Shown piece after piece: positions 24,501 through 30,458 of a DNA stretch of 64,000 nt. A program made the position numbers and the translations under genes. The first letter of the stretch is position 1, and every line of letters begins with the position of its first letter. The DNA lies in contig JASFXZ010000035.1 in assembly GCA_032209605.1 (NCBI GenBank), positions 935,001 to 999,000 on the forward strand. The letters are read 5' to 3'. The notes under the pieces were generated by a model that worked only from the letters and a program-made list of their open reading frames with translations, was not told the origin of the DNA and did no database searches. Origin of the DNA: Mactromeris polynyma (Eukaryota > Mollusca > Bivalvia > Venerida > Mactridae).

Positions 24501-27500
24501 AAAAACAATCAAAATGAAAGAATAAACGCAAGCAAAACTGAGATCCGATCACTAGTTTGAACAAAACGAGCAGCCGAAGTTAGTTAAAAATGGCCAAAAC
24601 GAGCAAGTGCAGAAAATTGACAGAAAATGAATGACATAACCGCATTGAAAAAACGACCTTCCTGTAATTGTCAAACCAAATTCACGTGTTTTACGTGCTT
24701 TTCCCCTTAAAATAATTGCTCGCAACTCATTAATCGTGCAACAATGGCTAATCCAAGGCCAAATCATCCACTGAGAAGACTGTCTGATGAGGATCGGGCT
24801 CGCGCCTTGGGTCATTTAGAAGATGGAATGCTACAACAGGCTTTCGCAGTCCTATTCAATGTTCACCGTAGTACTATCGTGTGTCTCAGCCAGCGTTTCC
24901 AGATGACGGGCACTGTTTCAGACAGGACGCGATCAGGACGACCGAGAGTAACTACCCGCCATGAAGACCGCCTTATTAGCATAACAGTTGCTAGACGACA
25001 TTTTATTAATGTCCCTTGTCTTCAAAGGATGGTGCGGCACGTTCGTGGGCCAGGTGCAATACCTGTGTCGGTACAGACGATTAGAAATCGCATTTGAGCT
25101 GCTGGCTTCCAATCAAGTGTTCCAGCAAAGAAGCCACAACTCTCATCCTCGTCATAGGGCGGTATGACTGCAGTTCTGCAGGGACCATGGATGATGGAAC
25201 AGGCGACAGTGGTCATGTGTGCTCTTCTCAGATGAATCCAGATTTTGCTTGAGAAAAGTAGACGGTCGTATTCGTGTATGGTGCCGACGACGAGAGAGAC
25301 ATTTAGAGCCCAATGTTCTACCATGCACAGCTTACAATGGAGGAAGTGTAATGGTGTGGGCTGGAATTTGTGCAAATGGCAGGACTGATCTCATTGTAGT
25401 GCCGGGCAACCTGACAGGTCGTCGATATATCGATGAAATTCTCTGACCACATGTCCTACCATACATTCAGCAAATGGGCATCCAACACCCTGTATTTCAA
25501 GATGACAACGCCCCACCACATCGTGCACAAATTGTACAGGACTTTCTCCGGCAGAATGGCATTGAACGGATAGATTGGCCACCAATGTCACCTGATTTGG
25601 CATGTATTGAACATGTATGGGATATTCTGGAGAGAGCGGTCAACGAACGCATCAATCATCACACTCGACTTGCCGACTTACCAGGTATTGTTCTCCAGGA
25701 ATGGGTCCTGATACCTCAACAGAAATTTCACTGTCTTGTGTATTCCATTAGGAGAAGTATGGCCGAATGTTTTCCACACCGGGTAGGATACATTATTGAA
25801 AAAAAACTTCTATTTAGCCAATTTTGGCAGTGCTGCATATTGTATTTGACAATAAACTACAAATGAATTTACGATTTAATTTATTTACTGTTTTTTGTGC
25901 ATTTGTTGCATTTGAATTGTTCTTTCATACGGCATATAAAATTTATCATTGTCATACGGCGGTCTTATTTTATACCCCAAACATCCCAAGTGTGCAGAAC
26001 TTTTTTTGCCGAGTGTAATGCACTGTATAGCATTATATAACAGTATTCTCTTATTCTCTGGACAATTGGCGGGCTCGACATGTTGACCTTGCAAGTTCAA
26101 ATATTAGTGACACTCCTAATATAGTTGTTACTCCAAATAAAATGAGATAAAAGAGAGTTGTTTCCCTTTAATTTTTTTGCAATAACTATTTTTTAATGTG
26201 GCTTGAGTCGGATCGATTCCCGGTAGCGCCATTGACCGATTTTTCGTGTTTCTCAAACTTGACTTTATTTCACTATTTACTACAGCTGGTGTTAAGTGCT
26301 GTGTAAAAATTCGCCCCGTACTTCGTCCAAAGTGTAGTTTACCTTAATCATAAATTTATATATGATAAATTTACACGAAAATGACGTCAGGTCGCTGTGG
26401 TGTAGTGGTTAGCATAACGGACCGGCAATCCATAGACCTGGGTTCGATTCCCGGTAGCGCGGTTGACAGATGTTTCGTGTTTCTCAAACTTGACTTTATT
26501 TCAATAATAAGTGTCCGTTAATATTATGAGCGTATACTGATAAACATTGTCATGTGTTGGATGCAAGAATGATGATTTGTAGTTTATGAACATTAATATG
26601 ATTTCAATAGCATTTTGATTATTGATATTTATTTCATGTTTCCTCAGTATTTTTTTAGAAATGACTGATCATAGTTATACGAGTCACCCTGTGGTTGGTC
26701 GGTCCGTTGCAATTTTCCTTCATTTTCCTTAATTTGTTCCTTTTTTTTATCCAGAGCCTAGTTTGAAAACTACTGGACGGAATTTAATAAAACTTAATAC
26801 AATGGTAGAGCACAATGAGAGGAAGTGCAGTGTACAAGAACCATAACTCTGTCTTACCTAATTACAGAGAAATTGCCCTTTGTTACTTTTTCTTGTCCAC
26901 GGCATAACTGTAGCGAGGGTATTAATCACCTTCACTGATAGTTCTAGTTTGAAGATGATGACTCCTTATTGACTTAGTAGTTAATTAGTCAAAGGTCAAG
27001 ACCACAGTCTCCTTTTGTTGGTTAATGATTTTCACCCATTTTTTTGGGTGAGCTTTTCTGATCTGTCTGTCTGCCTGTCAGTCTGTCCATAAGTCTGTCC
27101 ATCCACATTTACCTTAGACTTCTTTAATACCTAAACTACTTGGTCAACTTTGACAAAAGTTCACAGAAATTTTTCTTATGTGCTCTCCTGTCAAAATTGT
27201 ATCAATTTGAAAAAATGCATTCTACGCTTAATAATGGTTGCCATGGCAATGGAGAGTAAAAATAAAAAAAGTCCGAGTCAAAAACTACTGACCCAATATA
27301 TTGATATGACACTACACAACATGGCTGCTGGGGGGGGGGGGCAGAGCTCCTTTATCCCATGTGTATATAGTGGAAACTTTAAAAATCTTATTGTCGAAAA
27401 TACTGACCCAATATTGATATAACTTAAATATCTTACATTTGCTTCATTATTAACATACCTATTTTCCACAATTTCAGATCTCAGAAATCACCTTATGAAG

Positions 27501-30188
27501 ATTTACAAAGAAAAGTGTTGTACCTTGCCTGTTTCACCTTTGTGTGGGGAAGATGAAGATAAGATGGAGCTTTTAACAATCTATCAACGTCCAAATATGT
27601 GTCGTATACCTTATCACAGGTCACAGCAAGAAGAGGAAAATTATCCAATTTCATCTTATAAGGAGATATTTTTTAAGGATGACAAACCTTTCAGAAATAT
27701 TTATGTAACTGGTGATGCTGGGGTTGGCAAAACATCATTTTGCCAGTGTATGGCATTGCTATGGTGTAAGTGTGATGAAAACATTGGTAATGACAATCTG
27801 CAGAAGGACATTGATTTTATGAAGAATTTTGACTTTGTTTTTTATATATCTCTCAGGGATAGTGTTCATGAAGATGTATTAGATATGATAATAGAGCAAT
27901 ATTTCTACACTACATCTATGCAGGAAGACATCATTAAATTAATGTTAAAAAATATTTTCCAACAAACTAATTGCCTAATAATTCTTGATGCACTTGATGA
28001 GTGGTCCCCCCAGAGAAATGAAAATAAAAACCGTGAATTACCTAGACAATTTCCATCTGAGAAATGTACCTACCTCACAACGTGCAGACCATACAAAGTA
28101 GAAAATGTAAGACTGTCGCGTAAGGATCTGGACATTCAAATTCAGATGACGGGGATCACTAAAAATTCCACAAAGTGTTTTGTTAAAGAAATAGTAAATC
28201 ATATTAATGACAAAACTAAGGACAACAAGAATCCAGATGATTTTATAAGAGATATCAAGAAGTGTGGACTTCAAGAACAGATACGTATACCAATGATTGC
28301 TGCACATTTGGTAGCAGTATGGTTTGACCATAAACTGACTGACATGTCTAGAGCACTTATATATAGTAACATTGTGAATATGCTCTTCAAAAAAGCTGAA
28401 AAGAGAAAAATTGAGTTTCCACTATCAGCAGCATGTACCATACCACTTCCTGATATACTCACAAAGCTTGTTTATTTCAACAAATATTTCTCACTGTTAG
28501 AGAAAATGTGTTTACTATCATTTAGATCATTGTTCAAACAGGATGAATCAGTTCTTGTATTCACTGAAGAACAATTAATGTCAGAACCTTATTTTGTTTC
28601 CATGGAAGAAATTAATTTTTTGTGCAAAATTGGCATCTTGTCAAAAAACAAAGTAATCGGTCAATTTGGAAAACAAGAACAAAAATTGTCCTATTTGCAC
28701 AAGAGCTATCTTGAATTTTTTGCTTCTTTGTTTGTATCTTCATTTGACTTAAATGATACATTTGATGATGTTGTTAAGAAATGGAAATCTATAAATGATG
28801 TAGTGCAATACAGTAACTTTTTTCTTTTACTGGCTGGATTTTCTTGTCGTAGAACTGAATTATTGTTTAAGAATATTTACTGTACAATATCTGATGATTT
28901 ACGGTTATGCAGAAGAAATGCTCTATTTCACTATGACCCTGATTCTTACAGTAAGCAAATCAAATCACTGCAGAATATGGTTATAAATTGTTTGAAGGAA
29001 GTCTGTGGATCTAATGATGCAAATGTTTCATTTAAGCTTGAAGATTTTATTTTTGATGGAAACTTGATTATTGACCATATTGATTCTGATGATTCTGATG
29101 CTATCAATTCTAATGTTGACCTTTTGAAAAACAATCTATGCTTAAACAGAAAATGTGTAAAATCAATCCATTCTGTTAATGGCGAATATTTGGAAGAGTT
29201 TGATAAGATAAATCATCTCCAAGGTTTAAATGTTGGTAAAGTGTTGCCTGCTGATTACAAAAAGTTCACTCAGTTCATATTAAAGAATAAATCAACTCTG
29301 CACACTGTTTGTATTGTAGGTGAATCTGATTCATTACCATTGATACCAGAATTACCTGTGAGAAGTCGTCTGTCATCAGTTTTTCGGTCTATAATTGGAA
29401 GACAAAGTCTCCAACATCTGACATCTTTGTCTCTGAAATGTGTTAAAATGCAACATAACAGTTTACATAATCTGGTGAAATTTCTGTCTGACAAAGTTCT
29501 CATTGAAAATATAGATTTGACGTCTGTGTATTGTGATAATCACCCGTATGATGATAGAGACTGTACATTGACTCTAAATCTTCCACATCGTACAAAACTC
29601 ACTTCATTACGTCTGGTGTATGTTAATATTTTATGTAATAATGTAAACAATTCTAGTTTAAAGTTCATCAGATTGTGTCCAAGGTCTGAGAGGATTGTTA
29701 GTTGTTATATTGATGTATTTAACTGTATTAAGGTTTCACAACTTGAATGTCTTTGTATCAGTGGATGTAACTGGTTAGATGACAATGCAGTGAAAACCTG
29801 TATACATACAGTGAACACTCTTCCATGTATCAAGGTACTAGCACTGCGGTACATGAAGTTACCTGATGATGTTTTATTACAACTACATCCTCATGTAACA
29901 CAAGTGGAGATATACCTGCATGTTGTCACAATGAGTCGTCAATATTTTCATTCTTTCATTGAGAATTTTGTAAACAATAAAACAGTGATAAATGTTCAGT
30001 TATATGAATGTAAGATTACATCAGTTGATGGAGAAACTCACAGAGAACTTTCAGTGCAGGAATCGTTGGATTATATGTCTGAGTATCTTACATCAATACC
30101 TACAGTAAACATCTTGTATAAAGGTAGATATAAAGATGAAGGTCTGGATGGTTTGATGTTAGCATTTGAAACAACAAATTGTCAGTAA
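383..30188 (+). CDS. HEPN-HEPN-NACHT-LRR protein (NLR-like), 5'-partial, six exons
   Basis: Exons 383-541, 14332-14401, 15468-15835, 21425-21493, 24079-24322 and 27478-30188 each have AG before and GT after, and their phases agree throughout (3,621 nt, 1,206 residues plus stop). Residues 1-76 are the C-terminal half of a first DZIP3-like HEPN domain with R5-N-K-I-F-H10. Residues about 77-303 hold a second HEPN domain with R197-N-E-L-S-H202, then a helical linker. Residues 382-390 are Walker A (GDAGVGKTS), 470-479 Walker B (LIILDALDEW), about 710 the winged-helix signature LHKSYLEFF, and 948 onward is leucine-rich. NACHT proteins are STAND NTPases that oligomerise on sensing a ligand; HEPN domains are often RNases. 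I infer a cytosolic immune receptor/effector. The start lies upstream of the window. Best BLAST names for such genes are often 'DZIP3', but no RING domain is visible. No transcript evidence was available. Confidence 0.85.
542..4611. other. Intron sequence without a recognisable gene
   Basis: AT-rich sequence between the first exon and the LINE insertion. All reading frames are short and look random. The phrase ATTACCCCACCCACT occurs twice (near 2305 and 2683), suggesting an old repeat. A 19-bp palindrome lies at 1392-1410. Nothing else stands out. Confidence 0.6.
1392..1410. promoter_or_regulatory. Perfect IR-1 nuclear-receptor-like palindrome
   Basis: CAAGGGTCACTGACCCTTG is a 9+1+9 perfect inverted repeat. 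Its core, two GGGTCA half sites inverted with one spacer base, fits the IR-1 consensus of EcR/USP or FXR/RXR response elements. It sits in an intron of the HEPN-NACHT gene. Whether it is bound is unknown; one short match can arise by chance. Confidence 0.3.
4612..4626. repeat. LINE target-site duplication, copy at the 3' end
   Basis: GGCTGTGCACTTTGT, identical to 11777-11791 and directly next to the A-rich tail of the minus-strand LINE. Confidence 0.92.
4947..8042 (-). CDS. LINE ORF2, end of endonuclease plus reverse transcriptase (frameshifted)
   Basis: A 1,031-residue open frame, really the continuation of the endonuclease frame. YRSDHSIVNL at its start is the final endonuclease motif. RT motifs follow in order: NWRPISLLNIDYKI, DQTGFIKGRYIGENIR, FFSDFQKAFDSVDHD (first catalytic Asp), GVRQGCPLSPYLF and LFADDASFF (FADD, residues 475-478, catalytic pair). 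A CRLCDFC ... HLFWEC segment near residue 900 is the zf-RVT type domain common in L1/Tx1 elements. The ATG at 8042 is unlikely to be the true start. Confidence 0.93.
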   Translation of the reverse strand: MYKSPGYRSDHSIVNLKIDTLKPEKGPGYFKLNTSILLDPEYQNTIRNSINDIVQINNEANPNTLWEVIKSTIRNESIKLSVRKKKENMKEQIQIENNIKRIENEINRSPGNCILLQELNAQKEKMNNFFDETIKGILLRTKAEWIEGAEKNTKYFANLEKKLSKEKIINKIEHNGKVYTKTKEITNEVHSFYSNLYKKDNRIKNDTDFFPDIHKKLNNEQKQTCEGLLTEYECGMALKEMKNRKSPGSDGLTTEFYKIFWNDIKQYLINSLNYSFENKDLTELQKQSVITLLPKKDKILTEINNWRPISLLNIDYKIASKSIANRMKKVLDNIINKDQTGFIKGRYIGENIRILYDVIEKINKDNDEGLIFFSDFQKAFDSVDHDYIFKCLEYFNFGDMLINWTKLLYRDAKSCININGHLSNFFKIKKGVRQGCPLSPYLFIIGIEILSQNINNNKNIKGLNIQNTEIKQTLFADDASFFLDGTQSSFQNLITTFEKFSQISGLNLNISKCTVLRIGSLRHTNKTYCKTKKFIWTSNEATTLGIHFTNDPNKILELNLDPKIDAFQHTLYKWRRWKLSLIGKITVIKTFAFPKLVYPLTVLNNPTEQRIKRIKNLMFDFLWDSKPDKVSRNMIFQTYENGGLKMLDIDSFINSVKASWVKRINTGSDAKWNIIYNIELKKYGENVFKYNTSKTDADKLKLNFTFLKEIIASWCSINYKNSITNLPEEIIWNNSNIKQSNGNLFLYKNWLERDILQIKHIFDFQTKDFLTFEQMQNKYAIENGEFLKYLQLIKAIDKKWRKQLTEEDFTLVLETEYLVDQVKQTNKTNKLLYERQIKLKNTKNKPLEKWDTEFIGEHITWKHVLTIPINCTIDTKLREFQYKYLMKIIPNNDYLYKCKLTSCRLCDFCSMLPKTQKHLFWECQIIQQFWLNLQDFLKTKNIQVHILSYRIISLGLENNNDNKKRNIINFLLILAKYFISYCKYNKKVPEIEIFKPYISRRICIERMIATQKDKLEVFETKWKEFIHNRIL
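7994..8707 (-). CDS. LINE ORF2, N-terminal AP-endonuclease part (frameshifted)
   Basis: Begins at ATG 8707 with MNFNVCTLNTKGLSSREKRL, then ICFLQELHC (catalytic Glu), VLINVYGPNN and LLIGGDFNVVLDF, in the order of an APE-type endonuclease that nicks the target DNA. RLDYFLVSQ follows. After about residue 215 the frame runs into unrelated residues, while the expected YRSDHS motif is in another frame from 8042 on. The break is therefore a one-base frameshift next to a short A run. It could be a decay mutation or a sequencing indel. Confidence 0.88.
   Translation of the reverse strand: MTNMNFNVCTLNTKGLSSREKRLKLFEFLKLKKYEICFLQELHCIESNDKDIWKKEWKHDIYLSGNSTNSKGIGILINESLNYKILEYKEIICGRLQTLKIEINEETIVLINVYGPNNDDSTFFDALENTIIENNNESLLIGGDFNVVLDFDKDKLNGRKNTNKNNSEKLNKIISNYDLHDIWRIFNPNDKSYTWHSNTKPPIFCRLDYFLVSQNVTNVSSKCTNRQAIDQITQLLI
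8708..10315 (-). other. Long ORF1-ORF2 spacer of the LINE
   Basis: 1.6 kb without a coding frame, between ORF1 and ORF2 and inside the TSD-bounded element. It contains AT-rich sequence and, at 9500-9950, CA-rich repeats with a duplicated segment. Spacers in L1-like elements are usually far shorter, so this could be a nested insertion, local expansion or a family trait. Confidence 0.6.
9616..9950. repeat. Imperfect tandem duplication, offset about 164 bp
   Basis: CTAGAATAGAA, CCTATAATCTGTAA, CGAAATGCAAGGA and TTAAACACG recur in the same order from about 9632 and from about 9796, with CA-rich sequence (ACACACACGC types) between and after. It lies in the LINE spacer. Confidence 0.7.
10316..11350 (-). 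CDS. LINE ORF1 protein, nucleic-acid-binding coiled-coil
   Basis: A 344-residue protein. Residues 1-75 are charged and low complexity (Ser, Glu, Lys). Residues about 75-180 are a long coiled coil (for example KLQEKIKSLEKNNLDLKDEK). EQYSRRNSLRIDGL near 180-195 and DIDIAHRVGKK with IIVKFQSRMLRNKIM after it are the conserved RNA-binding signatures of LINE ORF1 proteins. Such proteins trimerise, coat the element RNA and act as chaperones. The frame is intact. It lies upstream of ORF2 in the same transcript but an unusually long 1.6-kb spacer separates them. Confidence 0.9.
   Translation of the reverse strand: MSQSNSESNREETKQDDDPVVCDTETNSSESKRSTRTSKKAQNMEESKEQKQTAENGKKKKCQKKHQDENGQEMSEIKNQLKDMNEKLTNMLTKNDVSLRNMIREVVNQMKDELLDSVSKRIEILESKLFDREIENDKLQEKIKSLEKNNLDLKDEKDQVKSDLNSAVEKSNLSMNRLEQYSRRNSLRIDGLTTTSDENAEETTALVCKKLNENLKDPELHLRKNDIDIAHRVGKKRKHKQQIIVKFQSRMLRNKIMYSKKLLKGTGIFISEDLTNLNFHVLSCVRFKAPDEVKNAWTKDGRIVYINGMGNKHEVKECDFNHWIEMKWPERETYDETSDQPKET
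11777..11791. repeat. LINE target-site duplication, copy at the 5' end
   Basis: GGCTGTGCACTTTGT, identical to 4612-4626. It fixes the 5' end of the element at 11776 and shows that this copy is not 5'-truncated. Confidence 0.92.
12005..12240 (+). repeat. Possible decayed tRNA-derived SINE
   Basis: AAGTTCAAATCCCGG near 12053 resembles a pol III B box, and ACCGGTTGGTGAGC and GGTCATGTCTGTCC follow. The A box is not clear, no second copy is in the window, and no target-site duplication was found. Confidence 0.3.
13477..13492 (-). promoter_or_regulatory. YY1-like GCCGCCATCTTG motif
   Basis: GCGGCCGCCATCTTGG matches the YY1 consensus on the minus strand and is strikingly CpG-rich in AT-rich surroundings. 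YY1 sites of this kind often lie near transcription starts. No matching first exon can be shown here. Confidence 0.3.
14332..14401 (+). CDS. Exon: linker after HEPN domain 1
   Basis: Seventy-nucleotide exon after a pyrimidine-rich tract ending in GCAG and followed by the strong donor GTACGT. It encodes LKNNQIQLSDEDIDGLLNKI plus three more residues. It enters in phase 0 and leaves one nucleotide of a codon, which the next exon completes. Short acidic and amphipathic, it fits the helical tail of the HEPN domain. Confidence 0.75.
14402..15467. other. Intron without recognisable features
   Basis: AT-rich, with short random frames only. I see no repeat family shared with the rest of the window. 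Confidence 0.55.
15468..15835 (+). CDS. Exon: N-terminal part of HEPN domain 2
   Basis: Encodes 122 whole residues plus a split codon, between TTTCAG and GTAAGT. Hallmarks of the DZIP3-like HEPN fold are visible: the opening QYQYLLIEIGTKVLRHIFD, the central NPSSSKFDITLLTCLLRNLC, and TEADITRLRECRNE at the end. The exon ends immediately after R-N-E, inside the RNase-type R-x4-H motif. A start at the ATG at 15452 is excluded because those codons lie in the intron and contain the splice acceptor. Confidence 0.9.
16050..16430 (+). repeat. Two tandem copies of a dispersed ~163-bp repeat
   Basis: TGTCCGGACTACTTCTCAGAAA at about 16114 and a diverged match at about 16276 each lead into GGAATT(C/T)AACAAAACTT, AGGAGA(T/A)GCGCATAT, TTTTGGTGGGACT and CCCTTTGATTATGCAACATA. 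A G-run and the words GTCCGTCCCACT precede. Class is unknown. Confidence 0.75.
16434..16872 (+). repeat. Tandem repeat, unit about 145 bp, three copies
   Basis: Each unit starts GTTTCCG(G/A)C(G/A)AATAACTTGA, then TGATCATATTGACATC, GGAGAGCT(C/T)GCTTGGGATT-like words, and the segment AAGGTCAAGGTCAC. The third copy is the most diverged. The TCAAGGTCA core occurs at 16549, 16694 and 16839. Confidence 0.85.
16937..17405. mobile_element. Non-autonomous TIR element, unclassified
   Basis: The 469-bp segment begins CAGTCATGGCGAAT and ends with its exact reverse complement ATTCGCCATGACTG. TATATAA flanks both sides, compatible with a 7-bp target duplication, although the flanks are TA-rich. The interior is rich in GTCGGTC/GACCGA words and partly self-complementary. 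No transposase frame is visible. Confidence 0.7.
18131..19045 (+). mobile_element. Internally deleted mariner element
   Basis: TACGAGGGTCATGCAAAA begins a 28-nt terminal inverted repeat at 18131-18158 whose partner at 19018-19045 differs by one base. TA is present at both ends, as expected for Tc1/mariner insertion. Inside are the two ends of a mariner transposase with the middle missing. Full-length mariners are near 1.3 kb; this copy is about 0.91 kb. Confidence 0.9.
18398..18972 (+). pseudogene. Mariner transposase remnant
   Basis: The first part encodes a helix-turn-helix region: STVGRWVKAFKAGK-like residues (CTVGRWVKAFKAGKLSVEDD) then RSGRPKT. It jumps near 18620 to the catalytic C-terminal half, where IHDNA (second Asp region), PPYSPDL and CDFF can be read in shifted frames, ending EYFEGL before TAA at about 18970. 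Stops and frameshifts separate these parts, so no active enzyme is made. Confidence 0.85.
19115..19400 (+). repeat. Two copies of dispersed repeat
   Basis: Two consecutive copies of the family seen at 105-232: ACTTTAGAAGCAT(T/G)TGTCCA, TCAGAATGTGTATGGGCATA, ATCTCGGACAAGTTC, then GGAGTTATCGCCCTTTG, starting near 19107 and 19258. Confidence 0.8.
19870..20512 (+). repeat. Tandem repeat, unit about 160 bp, four copies
   Basis: Units starting near 19880, 20041, 20202 and 20362 share TCTAAGTCAAA, GTTTTCATCCGATCTTTACC, GGGCAATATATCACGGCCAA and GGCACTTCGGAATTATGGCC. The last copy is more diverged and passes into the family seen at 105-232 (CACCCTTTGATTTTAG). Confidence 0.88.
20575..21185 (+). repeat. 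Dispersed repeat cluster with G-runs
   Basis: Two related blocks begin with CCCCACTCT and a G-rich run followed by GGGCATAT or GGGACATAT (near 20588 and 21090). Both carry CTTG(C/T)GTCATGCATAT later. Text such as AATATTAACCA(A/G)CATGT is also repeated. No coding potential is seen. Confidence 0.6.
21425..21493 (+). CDS. Exon: HEPN domain 2, supplies the motif histidine
   Basis: Twenty-three codons, phase 0 at both ends, after TGTTTCAG and before GTAAAT. It encodes LSHKGTVFTSKTDFTAKWDE and LCG. Joined to the previous exon it completes R-N-E-L-S-H. The T-x-x-D-F-x-x-x-W pattern is typical of the strand-to-helix step in DZIP3-type HEPN domains. It is too short for ordinary ORF calls and was found from its splice sites and frame. 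Confidence 0.85.
21520..21725 (+). mobile_element. tRNA-derived SINE, bivalve V-type-like body
   Basis: Degenerate tRNA-like head (GATTAGCACCGTGCTTAAGA; B-box-like GGTTCAGGTTAGATACC) followed by GAGCAGGTCATGTCC, AACTCTCATTTATGTGAGG, AAGTTGTCAGTTGCTTGCG and ATTCCAGGAAAA. The same body occurs inverted at 54345-54520 and 49855-50023. It resembles the RUDI-type SINEs I know from bivalves; the name is inferred from memory. It starts only about 30 nt after an exon. Confidence 0.65.
21785..22645 (+). repeat. Minisatellite, 34-bp unit, about 25 copies
   Basis: Unit CTGTTTCATGCAAATTACTG followed by TTTCCTGCAAAGTG with variants (ATAACTG, GCAGAGTG, CCCAGCAAAG). Since 34 is not a multiple of three, all three plus frames stay open by rotation; these frames are not genes. 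Confidence 0.95.
22646..23921. other. Intron sequence, E-box cluster but no gene
   Basis: AT-rich intron. The only distinct items are the E-box cluster at 22959-22997 and a short run of CAATACGTCACA repeats near 23788 and 23811. Confidence 0.55.
22959..22997. promoter_or_regulatory. Cluster of E-box-like sites
   Basis: GTCACATGAC occurs at 22959-22968 and again at 22979-22988, immediately followed by CACGTG at 22989-22994. These are bHLH-leucine-zipper type core sites (MITF/TFE and USF families prefer GTCACGTGAC-like palindromes). Function is not shown. Confidence 0.35.
23922..24050. repeat. Inverted repeat/hairpin next to a splice acceptor
   Basis: Arms of 32 nt at 23922-23953 and 24019-24050 (AGGTTAGTGACGTGGAATGA... 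and its complement) with one mismatch, around a 65-nt GC-rich loop that itself contains ATCGGGT...ACCCGAT. It ends 28 nt before the exon at 24079. It may be a small foldback MITE. Confidence 0.85.
24079..24322 (+). CDS. Exon: helical linker between HEPN domain 2 and NACHT
   Basis: Eighty-one codons plus one nucleotide, after ACTTGCAG and before GTATGTG. Composition is strongly helical and amphipathic: ILNRLNQGLTANKITNLQSL, later EQGMKRVLDIVQEALKDV. The last nucleotide pairs with AT of the final exon to make an Asp codon. A 32-bp-arm inverted repeat ends 28 nt before the exon, so the polypyrimidine tract and branch point must fit in or beside a hairpin. Confidence 0.85.
24411..26015 (+). mobile_element. 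Inactive Tc1-like DNA transposon
   Basis: Terminal inverted repeats ACTCGGCAAAAAA...TTCTGCACACTTGGG at the left end and the complement at about 25985-26014. The 1.6-kb length is typical of Tc1. Terminal TA dinucleotides are blurred by mutations. It contains a broken DD34E transposase and lies in the intron before the last exon of the NACHT gene. Confidence 0.88.
24744..25800 (+). pseudogene. Tc1-like DD34E transposase, broken
   Basis: Begins at ATG 24744. The N-terminal paired HTH reads LSDEDRARALGHLEDGM and SDRTRSGRPRVTT, and the frame stops at 25095. The catalytic core resumes at about 25219 with MLFSDESRFCL (first Asp), stops again at 25444, then QDDNAPPHRAQIVQ (second Asp) and SPDLACIEHVWDIL (Glu) from 25474. 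Thirty-four residues separate the last two acidic residues, the DD34E spacing of Tc1. Several stops make it inactive. Confidence 0.9.
26213..26272 (+). mobile_element. 5'-truncated copy of Ala-tRNA-like SINE
   Basis: Starts within the B-box-like TCGATTCCCGGTAGCGC, then matches the longer copy at 26443-26503 through TTTCGTGTTTCTCAAACTTG and ACTTTATTTCA. Confidence 0.7.
26391..26503 (+). mobile_element. tRNA-derived SINE or tRNA pseudogene, Ala-like head
   Basis: The head has an A box GTGTAGTGGTTAGCAT, a B box GGTTCGATTCC, a folding T arm (CTGGG/CCCGG) and an anticodon arm whose 7-nt loop CCGGCAA gives anticodon GGC (Ala). The acceptor stem pairs at only 5 of 7 positions and the base before the anticodon is not T, so it is not a convincing functional tRNA. 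The tail is shared with 26213-26272. Confidence 0.65.
26504..27477. other. Intron with fragments of dispersed repeats
   Basis: Contains phrases such as GAGTCACCCTGTGGTTGGTC, TGAGCTTTTCTGATCTGTCT and a G-run at about 27331, which look like edges of dispersed repeats. It ends with the T-rich tract before the final exon. No gene. Confidence 0.5.
27478..30188 (+). CDS. Final exon: NACHT NTPase, winged helix and leucine-rich C-terminus
   Basis: A single 2.7-kb exon begins after ATTTCAG and runs to TAA at 30186-30188; the ATG at 27495 is internal. The pre-NACHT segment around LPVSPLCGEDEDKMELLTIY precedes Walker A at 27711 (GDAGVGKTS) and Walker B at 27975 (LIILDALDEW). YLTTCRPYKV follows and resembles the sensor-1 region of NACHT proteins. 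LHKSYLEFFASLF near 28695 is the conserved end of the NLR winged-helix region. From about 29409 irregular leucine-rich units appear (LQHLTSLSLKCV, TKLTSLRLVYV, SQLECLCISGC, CIKVLALRYM), too degenerate to count as canonical LRRs. No death, CARD, pyrin or TIR domain is visible downstream. Confidence 0.93.
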
Positions 30189-30458
30189 ATGTTTCATTTT
30201 GTTTCAGTGAACAATTCATGGAAGCCACTTTGTCATCAAATTTCGATGAAAATTTGAAAAAATGAGCGAAAATTGAGCGGACAAAAATTGTCATAACTTT
30301 TTAATTACTGAAGTGAAACATGTCATGTGACCATGTATTCTTTACATTAGAGCATTTCCTACAGGTTGATGTAAGTTTTGATACAAAATTCCAAAAAAAG
30401 GTGTTTTTTTGCATTTTTGGTAAATTTATATGATTTTTATAAAATAGCGATTTTTAAG
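30189..30458 (+). other. Probable 3'UTR start of the HEPN-NACHT gene
   Basis: AT-rich sequence after the TAA. The first clear AATAAA lies at about 30849, inside the first copy of the duplicated segment; the real polyadenylation site cannot be fixed from sequence. Confidence 0.4.

Noticed and set aside
26391..26462. Functional tRNA-Ala (GGC) gene
   Set aside because: The acceptor stem has two mismatches and the residue before the anticodon is C; a truncated copy with the same tail nearby indicates a SINE or pseudogene.
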